A DNA stretch of 64,000 bases from Akkermansia sp. (GCA_017435505.1 JAFSEZ010000006.1:1-64000); one strand, 5' to 3'; counted from the first letter of the stretch, positions 27,596-36,902 are shown. Numbers and translations are program-made. Notes: a model not told the origin generated them from the letters alone.

Positions 27596-27641
27596 CAATG
27601 AAAGAGACCGCCTCTCACACGAGAAGCGGTCTCTTTCATTG
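27596..27641. terminator. Bidirectional terminator between porin and rlmN
   Basis: A perfect 16-bp stem (27596-27611 with 27626-27641; CAATGAAAGAGACCGC and complement). The rlmN stop codon region at 27636 lies inside the right arm, so the gene runs into its own terminator. Confidence 0.85.
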
Positions 27642-28712
27642 TTTATCACGCTGCTTTGTCTCTCGGCGGAGGCGGAGTTGCCCGCATGCGGCGTTGATAT
27701 CATGGCCTTTTTCGTAGCGCATGGTCACGGGTACACCGGCATTGATGAGGGCGCGGCAGAACGCGCGGCAATCTGCCTCTGCGGGGCGCACCCAGGGCAG
27801 CCCCTCAACCTTGTTGTAGGGGATGAGGTTGACCTTGGCATTGAGCTTGCGAGCCAGCGCCGCCAAGCGGGGCGCTTCGGAGGGCATGGCGTTGACCCCC
27901 TCGATGAGGATGTATTCAAATGTAATTTTGTGCTTGCTGCAGCGGTTCCACTCCTCCAGCGCGGGGATGAGCTGAGCCAGCGGCCATTTTTTGTTCACCG
28001 GCATCACCTGAGAGCGCACTTCATCCCGAGCACCGTGCAGGGAGACCGCCAAGCGCAGGGGCTTGCCGAAAGCTGCCAAGCGGCGCAGTCCCGGTACATT
28101 GCCGGAGGTGGAGATGGTGATGTGGCGTGCACCGATATTGAGCGCATGCTGATCCATAATGACAGCGAGCGCCGTGAGCAAGTTGTCGATATTGGCAAGC
28201 GGTTCGCCCATACCCATGAAGACGAGGTTGTCGATACGCTCGCCGCAGATTTCCTCTGCTGCCACAATTTGCCCCAGAATCTCCGATGCGGTGAGGTTGC
28301 GCGTGAGCCCCAGCAGACCGCTGGCGCAGAACTTGCAGCCAAAGGCGCAGCCCACTTGGGAGGAGACGCAGAGGGTGAGACGCTCGCTGTGTGCGCCGCC
28401 TTGCCCCACCGCCGCAGGGATGATGACAGATTCCACCAAATGCCCGTCCTGCATGCGGGAAAGGAACTTGCGCGTGGTACCGGTGGTGCTTTGGTTCACC
28501 TCCACCACGGTGAGAGGGCGCAGGGTAAAGCGCTCTGCCAGCTCGTGCCGCAGGGTAGGGGGTAGGTTGAGCATCTGCTCAAAATCAGCCACGCGGTGCT
28601 TCCATATCCACTCCTGCAATTGGGTGGCGCGGTAGGCTTTGTGCCCCATGCCGGCCAGCAGCTCAGCTAGGGCTTCGCGATTGTATTCCAGCAGTGAGGG
28701 GAGCACAGCCAT
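27636..28712 (-). CDS. rlmN: Dual-specificity RNA methyltransferase RlmN
   Basis: 358 residues. Radical SAM enzyme that methylates C2 of adenosine 2503 in 23S rRNA and A37 in some tRNAs. Seen: cluster motif CAFGCKFCASG, GMGEPLANIDNLL, SLHGARDEVRSQVMPVNKKWPL, and the catalytic C-terminal cysteine in NAACGQLR. Last gene of the leftward unit ribH-nusB-ftsY-rlmN; 23 bases separate it from ftsY. Confidence 0.95.
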   Translation of the reverse strand: MAVLPSLLEYNREALAELLAGMGHKAYRATQLQEWIWKHRVADFEQMLNLPPTLRHELAERFTLRPLTVVEVNQSTTGTTRKFLSRMQDGHLVESVIIPAAVGQGGAHSERLTLCVSSQVGCAFGCKFCASGLLGLTRNLTASEILGQIVAAEEICGERIDNLVFMGMGEPLANIDNLLTALAVIMDQHALNIGARHITISTSGNVPGLRRLAAFGKPLRLAVSLHGARDEVRSQVMPVNKKWPLAQLIPALEEWNRCSKHKITFEYILIEGVNAMPSEAPRLAALARKLNAKVNLIPYNKVEGLPWVRPAEADCRAFCRALINAGVPVTMRYEKGHDINAACGQLRLRRETKQRDKQ

Positions 28713-28735
28713 GACAGCGGGAAGATGAGATGAGG

Positions 28736-29584
28736 TTAGAGCAGGGTGTTGGCGTACTCCGTCGGGTTGAAGGGGCGGATGTCGTCTTTCCCCTCACCCG
28801 TGCCCAAGAAGATGGGGCTGATGCCCAGTTCATCCTGTATGGCCACGGCCACCCCCCCCTTGCCGGAGCCATCCATCTTGGTGATGACTACTGCTGACAG
28901 CGGAGTGGCCTTGTGGAATTCCCGTGCTTGCATCAGGGCATTGCCCCCTGTGGTGGCATCTACCACCAGGTAGCATGCGTGCGGGGCGGCCGCATCCTGC
29001 TTGCCGAGGGAGCGGCGTATTTTGGAGAGCTCCTCCATGAGATTGTGGCGGGTGTGCAGACGCCCCGCCGTATCGCAAATCAGGTAATCCACCCCCTGCT
29101 GCATGGCGCGGGTGTGCGCCTCGTAGCATACGGAGGCGGGGTCTTGGTTCGGCTGCCCCTTGTAGAGGGGAACCCCCAGGCGGGTGGCCCAGCTATCCAG
29201 CTGCTCCACTGCGGCGGCGCGGAAGGTATCTGCCGCGGCCAGCAGCACCTTGTACCCCTGCTTTTGAAGGCGGTAGGCCAGCTTGGCGCTGGTGGTGGTC
29301 TTGCCGGCACCGTTCACCCCCACCATCATGAGCACAGCGGGCTTGCCCGCCTGCGGGGTGGGCAGCTGCGGCAGCGTGGCCGGGAAGGCGCTGCGCAGTT
29401 GAGCCTTGATGTAATCTGCAATGTCGCAGGCATCCTGCGTGTCTTTTTCCCGCAAATCCTCCACCAGGGGGATGACTCGCTTCGCGCCGATGTCGGCAGA
29501 TATCAGGTCGGCCTCCAGCTCGTCCCAATCAATCTGGGGCTCGCCAAGAAACTTATCAATCAGGCTTGTAAAGAAGTTGGCCAT
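28736..29584 (-). CDS. ftsY: Signal recognition particle receptor FtsY
   Basis: 282 residues, the NG core only, without the acidic A domain of E. coli FtsY. SRP-type GTPase that docks ribosome-nascent-chain complexes at the inner membrane. GTPase motifs: GVNGAGKTTTSAKLA (G1), DTFRAAAVEQLDSWA, DTAGRLHTRHNLMEEL (G3), TKMDGSGKGG (G4) and FLGTGEGKDDIRPFNPTEY at the end. Lies between nusB and rlmN with gaps of about 24 bases. Confidence 0.95.
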   Translation of the reverse strand: MANFFTSLIDKFLGEPQIDWDELEADLISADIGAKRVIPLVEDLREKDTQDACDIADYIKAQLRSAFPATLPQLPTPQAGKPAVLMMVGVNGAGKTTTSAKLAYRLQKQGYKVLLAAADTFRAAAVEQLDSWATRLGVPLYKGQPNQDPASVCYEAHTRAMQQGVDYLICDTAGRLHTRHNLMEELSKIRRSLGKQDAAAPHACYLVVDATTGGNALMQAREFHKATPLSAVVITKMDGSGKGGVAVAIQDELGISPIFLGTGEGKDDIRPFNPTEYANTLL

Positions 29585-29608
29585 GAGTGGGGGAAGGGGT
29601 GGAGCTTG

Positions 29609-30490
29609 TTAGAGATTTTGAGCGACAGCGGCGATGATGCCGTGGATGAAGGGCGCGCTCTTGCTGCCGGAATAGGTGTCGGCCAGTGCGGTGGCTTCCG
29701 ATACCACAATGGCTACCGGAAGCTTGTTGACTGTCAACTCATACAGAGCCAGCAACAAAATGCACTTGTCTACCACATCCAATCGCTCCATAGAGTAATT
29801 TTGAAGCTGCGTTTCGATGAGCGGGTTGAGGGTATCGCGCGCAGCCAGCACCTTCTCGGCCATCTCGCGGGCGGCGGGCTTCAGCTCCTCCAGCTCGCGA
29901 GCCGCGCGGCTCACGGCGGCGTATTCCACATGGCCTTCTACTGTTTCCGGATGTGCCAGCATGGCGCATTCTTTTTGCATGCGGCTGCGGCGGCGGATGA
30001 CTGCCATAAAGGGAGCCAACACGCTGTTGTAGGCAGGGAAATCCATCGCCATAGGCTCCAGGGTCTCCGCTCCGGCCTCCAGAGTGGCTGCCAGTCGCAA
30101 TACATCATTGCAGCAAAGTTGAAGCTGGTAGGAGCCCTCGCGGCGCTTGTCTTTCAGCGAGTAGCGCAGGGCTGCCAGCGCAGAATCCAGCGCAGCTGCA
30201 TTCTTGCAGTAACGCTCTGCCGTCTCGCGCAGAGCTGCGGTGGTCAGGTCGCCGTGCATGGCGTTCTCCACGTTTTGAGCACGTGTGGTGAGCAAGCGCG
30301 TGGTGTCGCCAAGACTGCGGCAGCTGTGTAAGATGGCTTTGGTGAGCGCCTTGCGCAGATGCTCTGTTTCTTTTTCCAGCGTGATATCCCAGAAAAGCCC
30401 CATATCCAGCTCATCAGGCTTGCCGCCGTTTTCGATGACTGAGTAGATAAGGTGCAGGGCTACCTGTCGTGTTTTGCTGATGTTGCTCAT
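29609..30490 (-). CDS. nusB: NusB-like antitermination factor with large internal insertion
   Basis: 293 residues, about twice the usual 130-160. The first ~35 residues (KTRQVALHLIYSVIENGG) match the NusB N-terminal helix, and the last ~80 (LQNYSMERLDVVDKCILLLALYEL, LPVAIVVSEATALADTYSGSKSAPFIHGIIAAVAQNL) match the conserved NusB C-terminal half. Between them are roughly 130 helical residues with no family match. NusB acts with NusE in rRNA antitermination. It is placed between ribH and ftsY; ribH-nusB adjacency is common in bacteria and supports the call. Confidence 0.82.
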   Translation of the reverse strand: MSNISKTRQVALHLIYSVIENGGKPDELDMGLFWDITLEKETEHLRKALTKAILHSCRSLGDTTRLLTTRAQNVENAMHGDLTTAALRETAERYCKNAAALDSALAALRYSLKDKRREGSYQLQLCCNDVLRLAATLEAGAETLEPMAMDFPAYNSVLAPFMAVIRRRSRMQKECAMLAHPETVEGHVEYAAVSRAARELEELKPAAREMAEKVLAARDTLNPLIETQLQNYSMERLDVVDKCILLLALYELTVNKLPVAIVVSEATALADTYSGSKSAPFIHGIIAAVAQNL

Positions 30491-30510
30491 GAAAAATGGT
30501 ATGGGTGAAA

Positions 30511-31050
30511 TTAAATGAGGGAACCGTTGCGGTTGATGCCGGACATGCGCTGCTTGAGGCTGTGCAGGGTGTAGCGCTCATCCAGCAGGTTGATCATGGA
30601 AATTGCGGCGCGGGCAGCCTCGCGGCCTCGGTTGAGGGCAGAGGCAATGCAGCGTGCAAATGCCTGTTGCTCATCGTTGAGTAACAATACCTCGTGAATG
30701 ACCGGCGTGAGCGAATCGCACGCAATGCTCAGCAACTGGCGCGTAATGGCATCCCCAATCAAATCAGCGTGTGCCGTGCTGCCTCGCAAAATCACGCCCA
30801 ACGCTATCACTACATCCGGTTTATCTGCCCCGCTTGGCTCGACTATAGACCGCTTCACCATGATGGGTACCTCAAATGCTCCCGGCACTCGCACCACATC
30901 CACAATGGTCTGCGGTGCATTTTCTTCCAGCTCTGCCAAGCAGTTCTCAAGCAGTGCTGTGGTGTATTTCTCATTGTACGTAGAGGCCACAATCGTGATG
31001 TGACCACCATGGCGCGAGGCCTGTGTTTTGCTGGGAAGTTCTGAGGACAT
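30511..31050 (-). CDS. ribH: 6,7-dimethyl-8-ribityllumazine synthase
   Basis: 179 residues from the Met at 31050 (an upstream ATG at 31089 would give 192). Penultimate step of riboflavin synthesis. Seen: ITIVASTYNEKYT at the substrate site, VRVPGAFEVPI, ALGVILRGSTAHADLI with the conserved Gly-Ser-Thr phosphate loop, and a C-terminal AARAAISMINLL helix. First gene of the ribH-nusB-ftsY-rlmN run; 20 bases before nusB. The normal catalytic His region of the family (RGxTxH) reads RGSTAH here. Confidence 0.93.
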   Translation of the reverse strand: MSSELPSKTQASRHGGHITIVASTYNEKYTTALLENCLAELEENAPQTIVDVVRVPGAFEVPIMVKRSIVEPSGADKPDVVIALGVILRGSTAHADLIGDAITRQLLSIACDSLTPVIHEVLLLNDEQQAFARCIASALNRGREAARAAISMINLLDERYTLHSLKQRMSGINRNGSLI

Positions 31051-31241
31051 GGCAATATTCGGTTGCGGAGCGTCTGTGTCTCCGCGCATACTCTACCACG
31101 CTCCTCTCCCTTTTTCAAGCTTTATATCATTCATCCCACCTGTGTTGTCCCAACGTTTGAGCAAGGGGACTCCAAAGTGTAATTTGCAGATTGCTTTGCG
31201 AGCCGCATCATCAGCTCTCGTTTTTCATCATCAGAAAAAAC

Positions 31242-31275
31242 GCGTCTTCCAATCCTGCGTGGGATTGGAAGACGC
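31242..31275 (-). terminator. rpsP terminator
   Basis: Perfect 14-bp stem GCGTCTTCCAATCC (31242-31255) with 31262-31275, followed on the minus strand by a run of six T residues. Confidence 0.9.
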
Positions 31276-31331
31276 TTATAAAGAAACAACCAGAAAAGGT
31301 TCTATCAGAATGGCGCACAGAGCGACAAGGC

Positions 31332-31577
31332 TTAGGCCTTGGCAGCGCGAGCCTTCTTAATCATGGAAGCCACGGTCTCAGAGGGCTGAGCACCGGTGCT
31401 AATCCACTTGTCAACCTTCTCGAGGTCGATGGTGTAGTTGACACCTTCGGCCATGGGGTTGTAAGTACCCACCTGCTCGATGAAGTCGCCATCGCGACGA
31501 GCGCGGCTATCTACGACAACGATTTTGTAATAAGGACGGTCCTTGGACCCCTGACGGTTGAGACGGATTGCTACCAT
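31332..31577 (-). CDS. rpsP: 30S ribosomal protein S16
   Basis: 81 residues starting [41 protein letters not shown], the S16 signature. The start at 31577 is fixed by homology. In many bacteria rpsP is linked to rimM-trmD-rplS; here it stands alone with its own promoter and terminator. Confidence 0.97.
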   Translation of the reverse strand: MVAIRLNRQGSKDRPYYKIVVVDSRARRDGDFIEQVGTYNPMAEGVNYTIDLEKVDKWISTGAQPSETVASMIKKARAAKA

Positions 31578-31642
31578 ATTTCGAGTAAAATTGAGAATGA
31601 TTGGTTGTTTCGCTGCTCGGCAAGATGCCGGTGCGGGACAGC

Positions 31643-31671
31643 AAATTAGCACAGAGGCGCGGATTTGTCAA
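31643..31671 (-). promoter_or_regulatory. rpsP promoter
   Basis: On the minus strand TTGACA (31671-31666), 17 bases, TAATTT (31648-31643). About 60 bases of leader precede rpsP. Confidence 0.65.
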
Positions 31672-31831
31672 GAATAAAGGCTAGAAAAATCAATTTTTTG
31701 AATTTTGATGAGGAGTTTTGGCCGGAAATGCATACAGAGAATGGAACATTTGAGCTGTGTATGCGGTGGCAAATGTGCCACGGGGGAGCGCAATACTACC
31801 TTGTATGCAGAGCGAGGCAACAGGGGCACCA

Positions 31832-32227
31832 TCACTTGCCGGTAAACACGGAGAGGAGCTCGCCAATGGCCGCTGCCAGCTCCGGGGAGCCATAGCAGGG
31901 AGGCTCGGTGAGCAATAAGTTGAAGGCAGAGTTGAGAACCTGTGCCAAAACAAGGGCGTCTTCCGGGTTTTCCCAGCGTTGGGCGAGGATAAGCTTTTTT
32001 ATGCGGGGGACAAGAGCCTGCACCTGCGCCGTGGAATCAATGGCGGTGCGTTCATCTCGAATCTTGCTGATACAAGTCTCGAACTCCATCACCACGGGTG
32101 GCATGTTGCTCACCTTGTTCTCCGCCTCCGGGGGGAGCGGCGACTCCGGCAGCGTAGCGGGGGCATCTGCCAGCAAAAGCATGCTGCCCGGCAGCATGAA
32201 CAAGGCGATATAGGGGCGTGCTATCAT
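31832..32227 (-). CDS. Small exported protein of unknown function
   Basis: 131 residues starting MIARPYIALFMLPGSMLLLADA, a signal peptide, followed by a Pro-rich linker and a mainly helical domain (CISKIRDERTAIDSTAQVQALVPRIKKLILAQ). It begins 5 bases after the stop of the HAD phosphatase and is almost certainly co-transcribed. No family recognised. Confidence 0.65.
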   Translation of the reverse strand: MIARPYIALFMLPGSMLLLADAPATLPESPLPPEAENKVSNMPPVVMEFETCISKIRDERTAIDSTAQVQALVPRIKKLILAQRWENPEDALVLAQVLNSAFNLLLTEPPCYGSPELAAAIGELLSVFTGK

Positions 32228-32232
32228 GTGGT

Positions 32233-33117
32233 TTAGTGAGTGAATTTGGAGACACCGGCACGCGTGCTTTCCACCGCTGTGCGCTGCGCATGCAAAATGC
32301 TGTCTGCCATGCAGCGCACCGTTTCTTCCAAGATGTTGGAGAGGTGGCTGCCGGCGCGGTAATCGGCCGGAGCAAAGAAATCTACACGGTGCTGATCCGA
32401 TTTGAGGCCGTAGCACTTGCGGAAACTCTGGCGGGAGGTGTCATCCGGGTTGTACACGGCCACGCTGTGCCCACCCTGCTGGCGCATCACCGTGAAGCAA
32501 GGTACATCTGTGGGGCCATCGCCGATATAAATCATGTGTTTGAAGGGCACGGGGCGCAAATCGCCATCCATGTGGTCGTTCACATCTTCTGTATACTTGA
32601 GCATTCCCTTGTTGATACGGAACAGGAACTGCGTTTTGGTGGTGTGTGAAATGACTCGCTTGGGAAAATCGATGCGGCCGCAGCTCTCGCTGAACTCGCA
32701 GGCAAACACTTCTCGCATGTACGGCCGGATAACTGAACCATCAATAATCGCTTTGATGCCGCTGGAAATGATATAGAATTCCACCCGAATCCCGGCATAG
32801 CGGTGCTCGTTGCTGAGCGCACGCAGGGGAAATTGCTCGAAAAACTCCGGCAAGCCGCGATAAAAGACCAGCTTTTGCCCCAGTTCCTGCAATCGCTTGT
32901 TGCTCACATTGTCAATCGCCAGTTCATCGAGCAGCTCTTTCAGGTAGCTCAACTCGCCGTCCCACCCTTCCTCTTGGCTGCGCGTGTTGCACTTTTTCCA
33001 GAATTGAGCCGCATCAATGCCAAACTCCGGGAAAATGGTATCCTCCTGCATGTTGTGGGGGCTGAGCGTCTGGTCGAAATCAAAAATGAGAGCAATGGTA
33101 TTCTGCGGCACGGACAT
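32233..33117 (-). CDS. HAD superfamily phosphatase
   Basis: 294 residues. Nucleophile motif [13 protein letters not shown] at the N-terminus, Ser/Thr motif YIISSG, and the metal motif [11 protein letters not shown]. The cap between motifs I and II is larger than in small phosphoserine-type members. Cytoplasmic; substrate unknown. It is followed immediately by the small exported protein. The C-terminal ~60 residues ([18 protein letters not shown]) are helical and may mediate dimerisation. Confidence 0.85.
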   Translation of the reverse strand: MSVPQNTIALIFDFDQTLSPHNMQEDTIFPEFGIDAAQFWKKCNTRSQEEGWDGELSYLKELLDELAIDNVSNKRLQELGQKLVFYRGLPEFFEQFPLRALSNEHRYAGIRVEFYIISSGIKAIIDGSVIRPYMREVFACEFSESCGRIDFPKRVISHTTKTQFLFRINKGMLKYTEDVNDHMDGDLRPVPFKHMIYIGDGPTDVPCFTVMRQQGGHSVAVYNPDDTSRQSFRKCYGLKSDQHRVDFFAPADYRAGSHLSNILEETVRCMADSILHAQRTAVESTRAGVSKFTH

Positions 33118-33175
33118 GAGCTTGTTATAACGCTTTGTGCCTCATCCTGCAAGCAAAAATCCGCATTTCACAGGG

Positions 33176-33230
33176 CAGACGCATGAGGATTATGACGTTT
33201 TCGTGTGATTTCAAATTTCAGATTTCAAAC
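33176..33230 (-). repeat. Dispersed repeat R2, partial copy left of uvrC
   Basis: GCATGAGGATTATGAC at 33181-33196 and TGATTTCAAATTTCAGATT downstream are the reverse complement of the end of the R2 copy at 34913-35056. Only the terminal ~50 bp are recognisable. With the right-hand copy it forms an inverted repeat around uvrC. Confidence 0.75.
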
Positions 33231-33270
33231 TTCACATCTCAAGAGAGCACCGGGGGCAAGCCCGGCGTAT

Positions 33271-34824
33271 TCAATGTTCTTTGCGCATGGCCGAGAGGAA
33301 GCTGCGTGCCCAGTTGAGGGAGATACCGGGCAGCTCTGCCAATTCTTCCGGGGTGCGTGCGAGGATGTTGGGCACGGTGCGGAAACGAGCAAGGAGCAAT
33401 TCCTTGCGGCGGGGTGTCATGCCGCTGTAGGCATCCAGCCGGCTTTCGCGAACGCGCTTGCGCACCAGCAGCTCGTTGTAATTATTGGCAAAGCGGTGCG
33501 CCTCATCGCGCAGGCGTTGCAGCAGCTTGAGCGCACCGGATTCCACCCCCAGCACCAGAGGCTCGCTACGCTGCGGGAAAAACACCTCCTCATCGCGCTT
33601 GGCCAGCCCAATCACCGGCATGCCGCCAAGCCCCACCTCTGTCAGCACGGCCACGGCGGTGGAAAGCTGTCCCTTGCCGCCATCTACCACCACTAAATCC
33701 GGCACGGTGATGGGGGCGCGACCCTCTGCGCTCAACTGTTTGAGCCAAGTGTAGGTATCCAGCCCCTCCGGTTTATCAAACAGCGCGGCACTCTCATTCA
33801 CGATGCGAGAATAGCGGCGGCGTACCACCTCCAGCATCGAGGCAAAGTCATTCTGCCCATCCACCCCGCGGATGCGGTAGCGGCGGTATGCTTTGTTATC
33901 CGGGCGCCCCTTGCTAAAGCGCACCATTGATGCCACAATGTGGTTGCCGGATAGGTTGGAGATATCGAAACACTCCATCACCTGCGGGGGCTCCGGCATG
34001 CCGAGCGCCACCGCCAGTTCTGCCAAATCGCGGTCGGGGTCTACCGTGCCGGGTAAATCTGCCGCTCGGCGTGCAAAACGGCGGGCCGGTTCCAGTGTCT
34101 TCATGATATTTTCCCGCACATCCCGCAAGTGCGCCGCGCGTTCAAAATCCAGAGCATCCGCTGCCTCCATCATCTCTTGGGTGATGGCATCCAAATGCTC
34201 CTTTCGCCCCCGGCCTTCCAGCAAATCCAGCGCCGCTTCAAACTGCTGCCGGTACTCCTCTGCCGAAACTCGCCCCACACACGGAGCTGAGCAATGCCGT
34301 ATCACATCATCATGGCAGTGGCGGTATTCTGCCTCCCCGGGACAGCGGCACGTACACGTGCGCAAGCGGAAGCGGTGATTCAACCACTCTACCGTCTCCT
34401 TGAGCGCTGTGGCATGCACAAATGGCCCTATGTAGCGTGCACCATCATCCTTGCGCAGGCGCACCAGCGAAAAACGCGGTAGAGGCTCCTGGCGCGATGC
34501 CCGCAGCATGTAGTACCGCTTATCATCCCGCAGCTGCACATTGTAGTGCGGCCGATATTCCTTGATGAGCTTCTGCTCCAAAATCAAGGCCTCTTGGTCG
34601 TTGCGCACCTCATAGTAATCAAAATCCTCAATCGCTGCTATCAGCGCACGCGTTTTCCCATTTTCCAGCGTAGCTCTCGTTGGCGAAAAATAATTCGCCA
34701 AACGCCGCCGCAAATCCTTGGCCTTTCCCACATAAATCACCCCGCCCCCCGTGCCTTTCATCAGATACACACCGGGTTTGTGCGGCGTACGCCGCCATTT
34801 CTCTTTCAAATCCACTCGCTCCAT
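33271..34824 (-). CDS. uvrC: Excinuclease ABC subunit C
   Basis: 517 residues, somewhat shorter than the ~600 of E. coli UvrC. GIY-YIG nuclease domain at the N-terminus (PGVYLMKGTGGGVIYVGKAKDLRRRLANYF), a Cys-rich segment (CTCRCPGEAEYRHCHDDVIRHCSAPC), the UvrB-binding UVR helix (MEAADALDFERAAHLRDVRENI), the RNase H-like nuclease domain (ECFDISNLSGNHIVASMVRFSKG, DLVVVDGGKGQLS), and one or two helix-hairpin-helix units at the end. Makes both incisions in nucleotide excision repair. It is flanked by inverted copies of repeat R2. Confidence 0.95.
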   Translation of the reverse strand: MERVDLKEKWRRTPHKPGVYLMKGTGGGVIYVGKAKDLRRRLANYFSPTRATLENGKTRALIAAIEDFDYYEVRNDQEALILEQKLIKEYRPHYNVQLRDDKRYYMLRASRQEPLPRFSLVRLRKDDGARYIGPFVHATALKETVEWLNHRFRLRTCTCRCPGEAEYRHCHDDVIRHCSAPCVGRVSAEEYRQQFEAALDLLEGRGRKEHLDAITQEMMEAADALDFERAAHLRDVRENIMKTLEPARRFARRAADLPGTVDPDRDLAELAVALGMPEPPQVMECFDISNLSGNHIVASMVRFSKGRPDNKAYRRYRIRGVDGQNDFASMLEVVRRRYSRIVNESAALFDKPEGLDTYTWLKQLSAEGRAPITVPDLVVVDGGKGQLSTAVAVLTEVGLGGMPVIGLAKRDEEVFFPQRSEPLVLGVESGALKLLQRLRDEAHRFANNYNELLVRKRVRESRLDAYSGMTPRRKELLLARFRTVPNILARTPEELAELPGISLNWARSFLSAMRKEH

Positions 34825-34912
34825 CTTCCCCTTGCGCTGCGCCTATTGTACCACCTTTGCTCCCCCTTGAAAAGGCACAAAATCCTTCTGCAGCGGCAGT
34901 CTCTTGTGAGAA

Positions 34913-35056
34913 CCCCGCCTTGAAGGCGGGGCGAGGCCAAAGTGAGCTTATCGCTTCGCTTTACATCTGACGCAAGTCAGCTAGCTCCGATAAATGATCA
35001 ATTTGGAATCTGAAATTTGAAATCACGCAAATGTGTCATAATCCTCATGCGTTTGC
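34913..35056 (+). repeat. Dispersed repeat R2, full copy right of uvrC
   Basis: About 144 bp beginning with the perfect hairpin CCCCGCC-TTGAA-GGCGGGG (34913-34931), then GCGAGGCCAAAGTG, ACATCTGACGCAAGTCAGCTAGCTCC, AATAAATGAT-like sequence, TTTGAAATCACGCAAATGTGTCATAATCCT and ATGCGTTTGC. It matches 47319-47452 nearly base for base and 40068-40150 in its second half. Confidence 0.85.
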
Positions 35057-35133
35057 GTTGGGGGGCATGGTTTATGTGTTTGCCAAGATGCGCAAAACCT
35101 GCTACTCTGAAGGGGAGCAAGATAGCAGGAGTG

Positions 35134-35703
35134 ATGAATAAACGCATGATAACGATGTGGATGCTGCCGGTGCATGTGCTGTTCTGTATGGCAGCACAGG
35201 GGGTGCAGCCTGTGGAAATCCTGCCGGGAATTGAAAATTGCTACCGGGTGAGCAAAGATGTGTACCGCAGCGGGCAGCCGGATGAAACGGGCTTCCGCTT
35301 GTTACAAACAATCGGTGTGAAATCCGTGCTCAATCTGCGGGAGTACCACCGCGATGTCAGAAAAGCCGCGGGTACCAAGCTGCAACTCTTGCACTACCCT
35401 GTGGCAGCCGGGGAGGTCACGACGGAGGATTTGGAAAAAATTCTGCTCATGCTGCGGCGCGCACCCAAGCCCGTGCTGGTGCACTGCTGGCATGGCTCGG
35501 ATCGCACGGGCATTGTCATTGCGGCCTACCGCATTGTGGAGCAAAATGTGAGTGTGGAGGAAGCCGAGGCTGAGTTCGCAGATGAAAAATTCGGCCACCA
35601 CGAGTTTTGGTACGGCAACCTGCGCCGCCTCCTGCGAGAAACGGATTGGGCTGCGTTCAAACAAAGAATCAACACAGCTTCACCTACCCAAGTGAATGGC
35701 TGA
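35134..35703 (+). CDS. Dual-specificity/tyrosine phosphatase-like protein, exported
   Basis: 189 residues starting MNKRMITMWMLPVHVLFCMAAQG, a signal peptide. The catalytic P-loop VHCWHGSDRTG has the Cys and Arg of the CX5R phosphatase signature, and the upstream part (YRVSKDVYRSGQPDETGFRLLQTIGVKSVLNLRE) matches the DSP/Siw14-like group. The periplasmic location is unusual for a protein phosphatase; inositol phosphate or phospholipid substrates are possible. The last 8 bases overlap the start of the adenine methylase gene. Confidence 0.82.
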   Translation: MNKRMITMWMLPVHVLFCMAAQGVQPVEILPGIENCYRVSKDVYRSGQPDETGFRLLQTIGVKSVLNLREYHRDVRKAAGTKLQLLHYPVAAGEVTTEDLEKILLMLRRAPKPVLVHCWHGSDRTGIVIAAYRIVEQNVSVEEAEAEFADEKFGHHEFWYGNLRRLLRETDWAAFKQRINTASPTQVNG

Positions 35704-36811
35704 TACCCCTACAGAGCCGCAGGAAGATGCCCGCTTTCTTGCGGAGCAAATCATCACCTACATCGGTAACAAACGCGCCTTGCTCGGCTTCATCGGGCAG
35801 GGGGTGCGCCAAGTCTGTGCCCGCTTGGGGCGTGCCCACTTGCGCTGCTGGGATGCCTTTTCCGGCTCCGGTATCGTGGCACGCTACCTCAAGCAATTTT
35901 CCGGTGAGCTTTATGTCAATGATTTGGAGGACTACTCGCGTGTGCTCAACGAGTGCTACCTCAGCAATGCCTCTGCGCTTGATATGCCGCAGCTGCATGC
36001 TGCCCTGCAACACGTGCGCCGGCAAGCATTGGCAGATATGCAGCCCGGTCTCATTGCAGAGCTCTACGCCCCGCAGGAAGATGCCTGCATACGCCCCGGT
36101 GAACGCGTCTTTTTCACCCGCCGCAACGCTTGCTACATTGATTCGGCGCGGCGAGCCATAGCCACCCTGCCGCAGTCTCTGCAAGTGTATGCCCTGGCAC
36201 CGCTGCTGTACGAAGCTTCTGTGCACAACAACACCGGCGGCGTGTTCAAAGGTTTCTACAAAGATACCTGTGGCCTCGGCCGGTTCGGGGGGCAGGGAAG
36301 CCATGCGCTCGAACGCATCCTGCGCGATATTGAGCTGCCCACCCCCATCTTCTCGCGCTTCGAGTGTCCCTATCACATCCTGCAAGGGGATGCCCGATCC
36401 GTGGCGCACCGCCTTCCGGAGCTGGATTTGGCCTACCTTGATCCGCCATACAATCAGCACCCATACGGCTCCAATTACTTCATGCTCAATCTCATTGTGA
36501 GCCACCGCCGCCCGGCTGCCATCTCCCGTGTCTCCGGTATCCCTACGGATTGGAATCGCTCCCCCTACAACAAACGCGCCAAGGCCGCCCAAGAGCTCTT
36601 TGCCCTTGTGGAAGCTTGCCCGGCCCGCTTCATCCTTATCTCATACAACTCCGAGGGTTTTGTCCCCCCCGATGCCTTTGTGGATACCCTGCAGCGTCTT
36701 GGCAAACTCAGCGTGTTCGAGCAAGAGTACAACACTTTCCGCGCCTGCCGCAACCTCCGCAACCGCAGTATCAAGGTGCGTGAGTTTATCTTCCTCCTCG
36801 AAAAATTTTAA
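35696..36811 (+). CDS. D12-class adenine-specific DNA methyltransferase (orphan)
   Basis: 371 residues. N-terminal IITYIGNKRALLGFI, the AdoMet motif CWDAFSGSGIVARYL and the catalytic motif LAYLDPPYNQHPYGSNYF are those of N6-adenine methylases of the D12/Dam class. A 100-residue target-recognition region lies between motifs. No restriction endonuclease gene is next to it, so it is probably an orphan or regulatory methylase; the target sequence cannot be inferred. It overlaps the phosphatase gene by 8 bases. Confidence 0.88.
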   Translation: MADTPTEPQEDARFLAEQIITYIGNKRALLGFIGQGVRQVCARLGRAHLRCWDAFSGSGIVARYLKQFSGELYVNDLEDYSRVLNECYLSNASALDMPQLHAALQHVRRQALADMQPGLIAELYAPQEDACIRPGERVFFTRRNACYIDSARRAIATLPQSLQVYALAPLLYEASVHNNTGGVFKGFYKDTCGLGRFGGQGSHALERILRDIELPTPIFSRFECPYHILQGDARSVAHRLPELDLAYLDPPYNQHPYGSNYFMLNLIVSHRRPAAISRVSGIPTDWNRSPYNKRAKAAQELFALVEACPARFILISYNSEGFVPPDAFVDTLQRLGKLSVFEQEYNTFRACRNLRNRSIKVREFIFLLEKF

Positions 36812-36902
36812 TCTCTCCCGCGCGGCTCTCGTTTTTTCTTGACATTGCAGGGGGCATGATTCAGACTGGTTGCATCAGATTGCGAACATCTTTAATACGA
36901 TT

